Below are positions 14,044 to 14,243 of a DNA stretch of 14,243 nucleotides, in pieces. Both the position numbers and the translations under genes were made by a program. The number at the start of each line of letters is the position of its first letter. Positions within the stretch are counted from its first letter, which is position 1. The notes beneath the pieces were generated by a model, which ran no database searches, was not told the DNA's origin, and saw only the letters and a program-made list of their open reading frames with translations. Origin of the DNA: JAANXG01 sp049583715 (GTDB lineage: Bacteria > Pseudomonadota > Gammaproteobacteria > Arenicellales > JAANXG01); the NCBI GenBank assembly GCA_049583715.1, contig JBAUWJ010000029.1:1-14243 (forward strand). The letters run 5' to 3'.

Positions 14044-14243
14044 CTACACCGGCACACCGATCACCGCCAGGCAGTCTCCCATCTGCGCGGTACCCGGGAA
14101 GTGCCGTCCCACGAGCACGCCGTCGATGTTCGCGGTGTAGCTCTGCGGCGACTGTCCAGTCCGGCTGGTGTCGTGCACCCGCGCCACCGTATCGCCCTTC
14201 TTAACCGCTTCCCCGAGGTCCACGCAGAATTCCACCAGGCCGC
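14044..14243 (-). CDS. doeB: N-acetyl-L-2,4-diaminobutyrate deacetylase DoeB/EutE, C-terminal part
   Basis: The last 65 or so codons of a gene that runs off the right edge of the window. The visible part (GLVEFCVDLGEAVKKGDTVARVHD..., then GVLVGRHFPG and AQMGDCLAVIG) matches the C-terminal beta domain of DoeB, a zinc-dependent member of the succinylglutamate desuccinylase/aspartoacylase family. DoeB removes acetate from N-acetyl-diaminobutyrate made by DoeA. The zinc ligands and catalytic Glu lie outside the window. It is about 9 kb from doeA, whereas in Halomonas doeA and doeB are adjacent. The stop is TAG at 14044-14046. Confidence 0.85.
   Translation of the reverse strand, partial: GLVEFCVDLGEAVKKGDTVARVHDTSRTGQSPQSYTANIDGVLVGRHFPGTAQMGDCLAVIGVPV

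Noticed and set aside
1..14243. CRISPR array, tRNA, rRNA, insertion sequence or prophage
   Set aside because: No regularly spaced repeats, no tRNA-like cloverleaf, and no transposase, integrase or phage gene was seen on either strand.

Overview
The window reads as a catabolic island for the compatible solutes ectoine and possibly 5-hydroxyectoine, from a high-GC proteobacterium. The genes most resemble the doe/eut and ehu systems of halophilic Gammaproteobacteria and Alphaproteobacteria. GC-rich dispersed palindromes of the CCCTCTC/GAGAGGG kind at 7.4 and 14.0 kb fit a gammaproteobacterium, but the genus cannot be fixed from sequence alone. Nearly every gene lies on the minus strand; the one clear exception is a GntR-type regulator at 6.6-7.3 kb.

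Right to left, in the direction of minus-strand transcription: the 3' end of doeB (N-acetyl-diaminobutyrate deacetylase, cut by the window edge); an MDR-family dehydrogenase lacking typical zinc ligands; a proline-racemase-superfamily protein in which both catalytic cysteine positions are changed (Ser91/Thr242); a secreted helical protein of unknown function; an ehuBCDA-type ABC importer with a strong stem-loop after ehuB and a terminator-like hairpin after ehuA; the divergent FCD-type GntR regulator; a DoeA-like M24 paralogue; doeA itself (ectoine hydrolase); doeX (Lrp/AsnC regulator); doeC (aldehyde dehydrogenase); and doeD (aminotransferase).

Together these give a complete ectoine route. 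The EhuBCDA proteins import ectoine, DoeA opens the ring to N-acetyl-2,4-diaminobutyrate, DoeB removes acetate, DoeD transaminates diaminobutyrate to aspartate semialdehyde, and DoeC oxidises that to aspartate. DoeX probably senses a pathway intermediate. The usual hydroxyectoine genes eutABC are absent from the window. In their place, next to doeB, stands a dehydratase-like plus reductase-like pair. I propose that this pair does the dehydration-then-reduction job of EutB/EutC, perhaps directly on the ring of hydroxyectoine. This is inference and is the most interesting point in the window.

Three intergenic regions (gntR/M24 paralogue, upstream of ehuB, upstream of the secreted protein) each carry one GTATAC-core palindrome and one GTGTACWWACT element. 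In two of them the pair is 52-53 bp apart, about five helical turns. This looks like a small regulon of the GntR protein and ties the unknown genes to the transporter.
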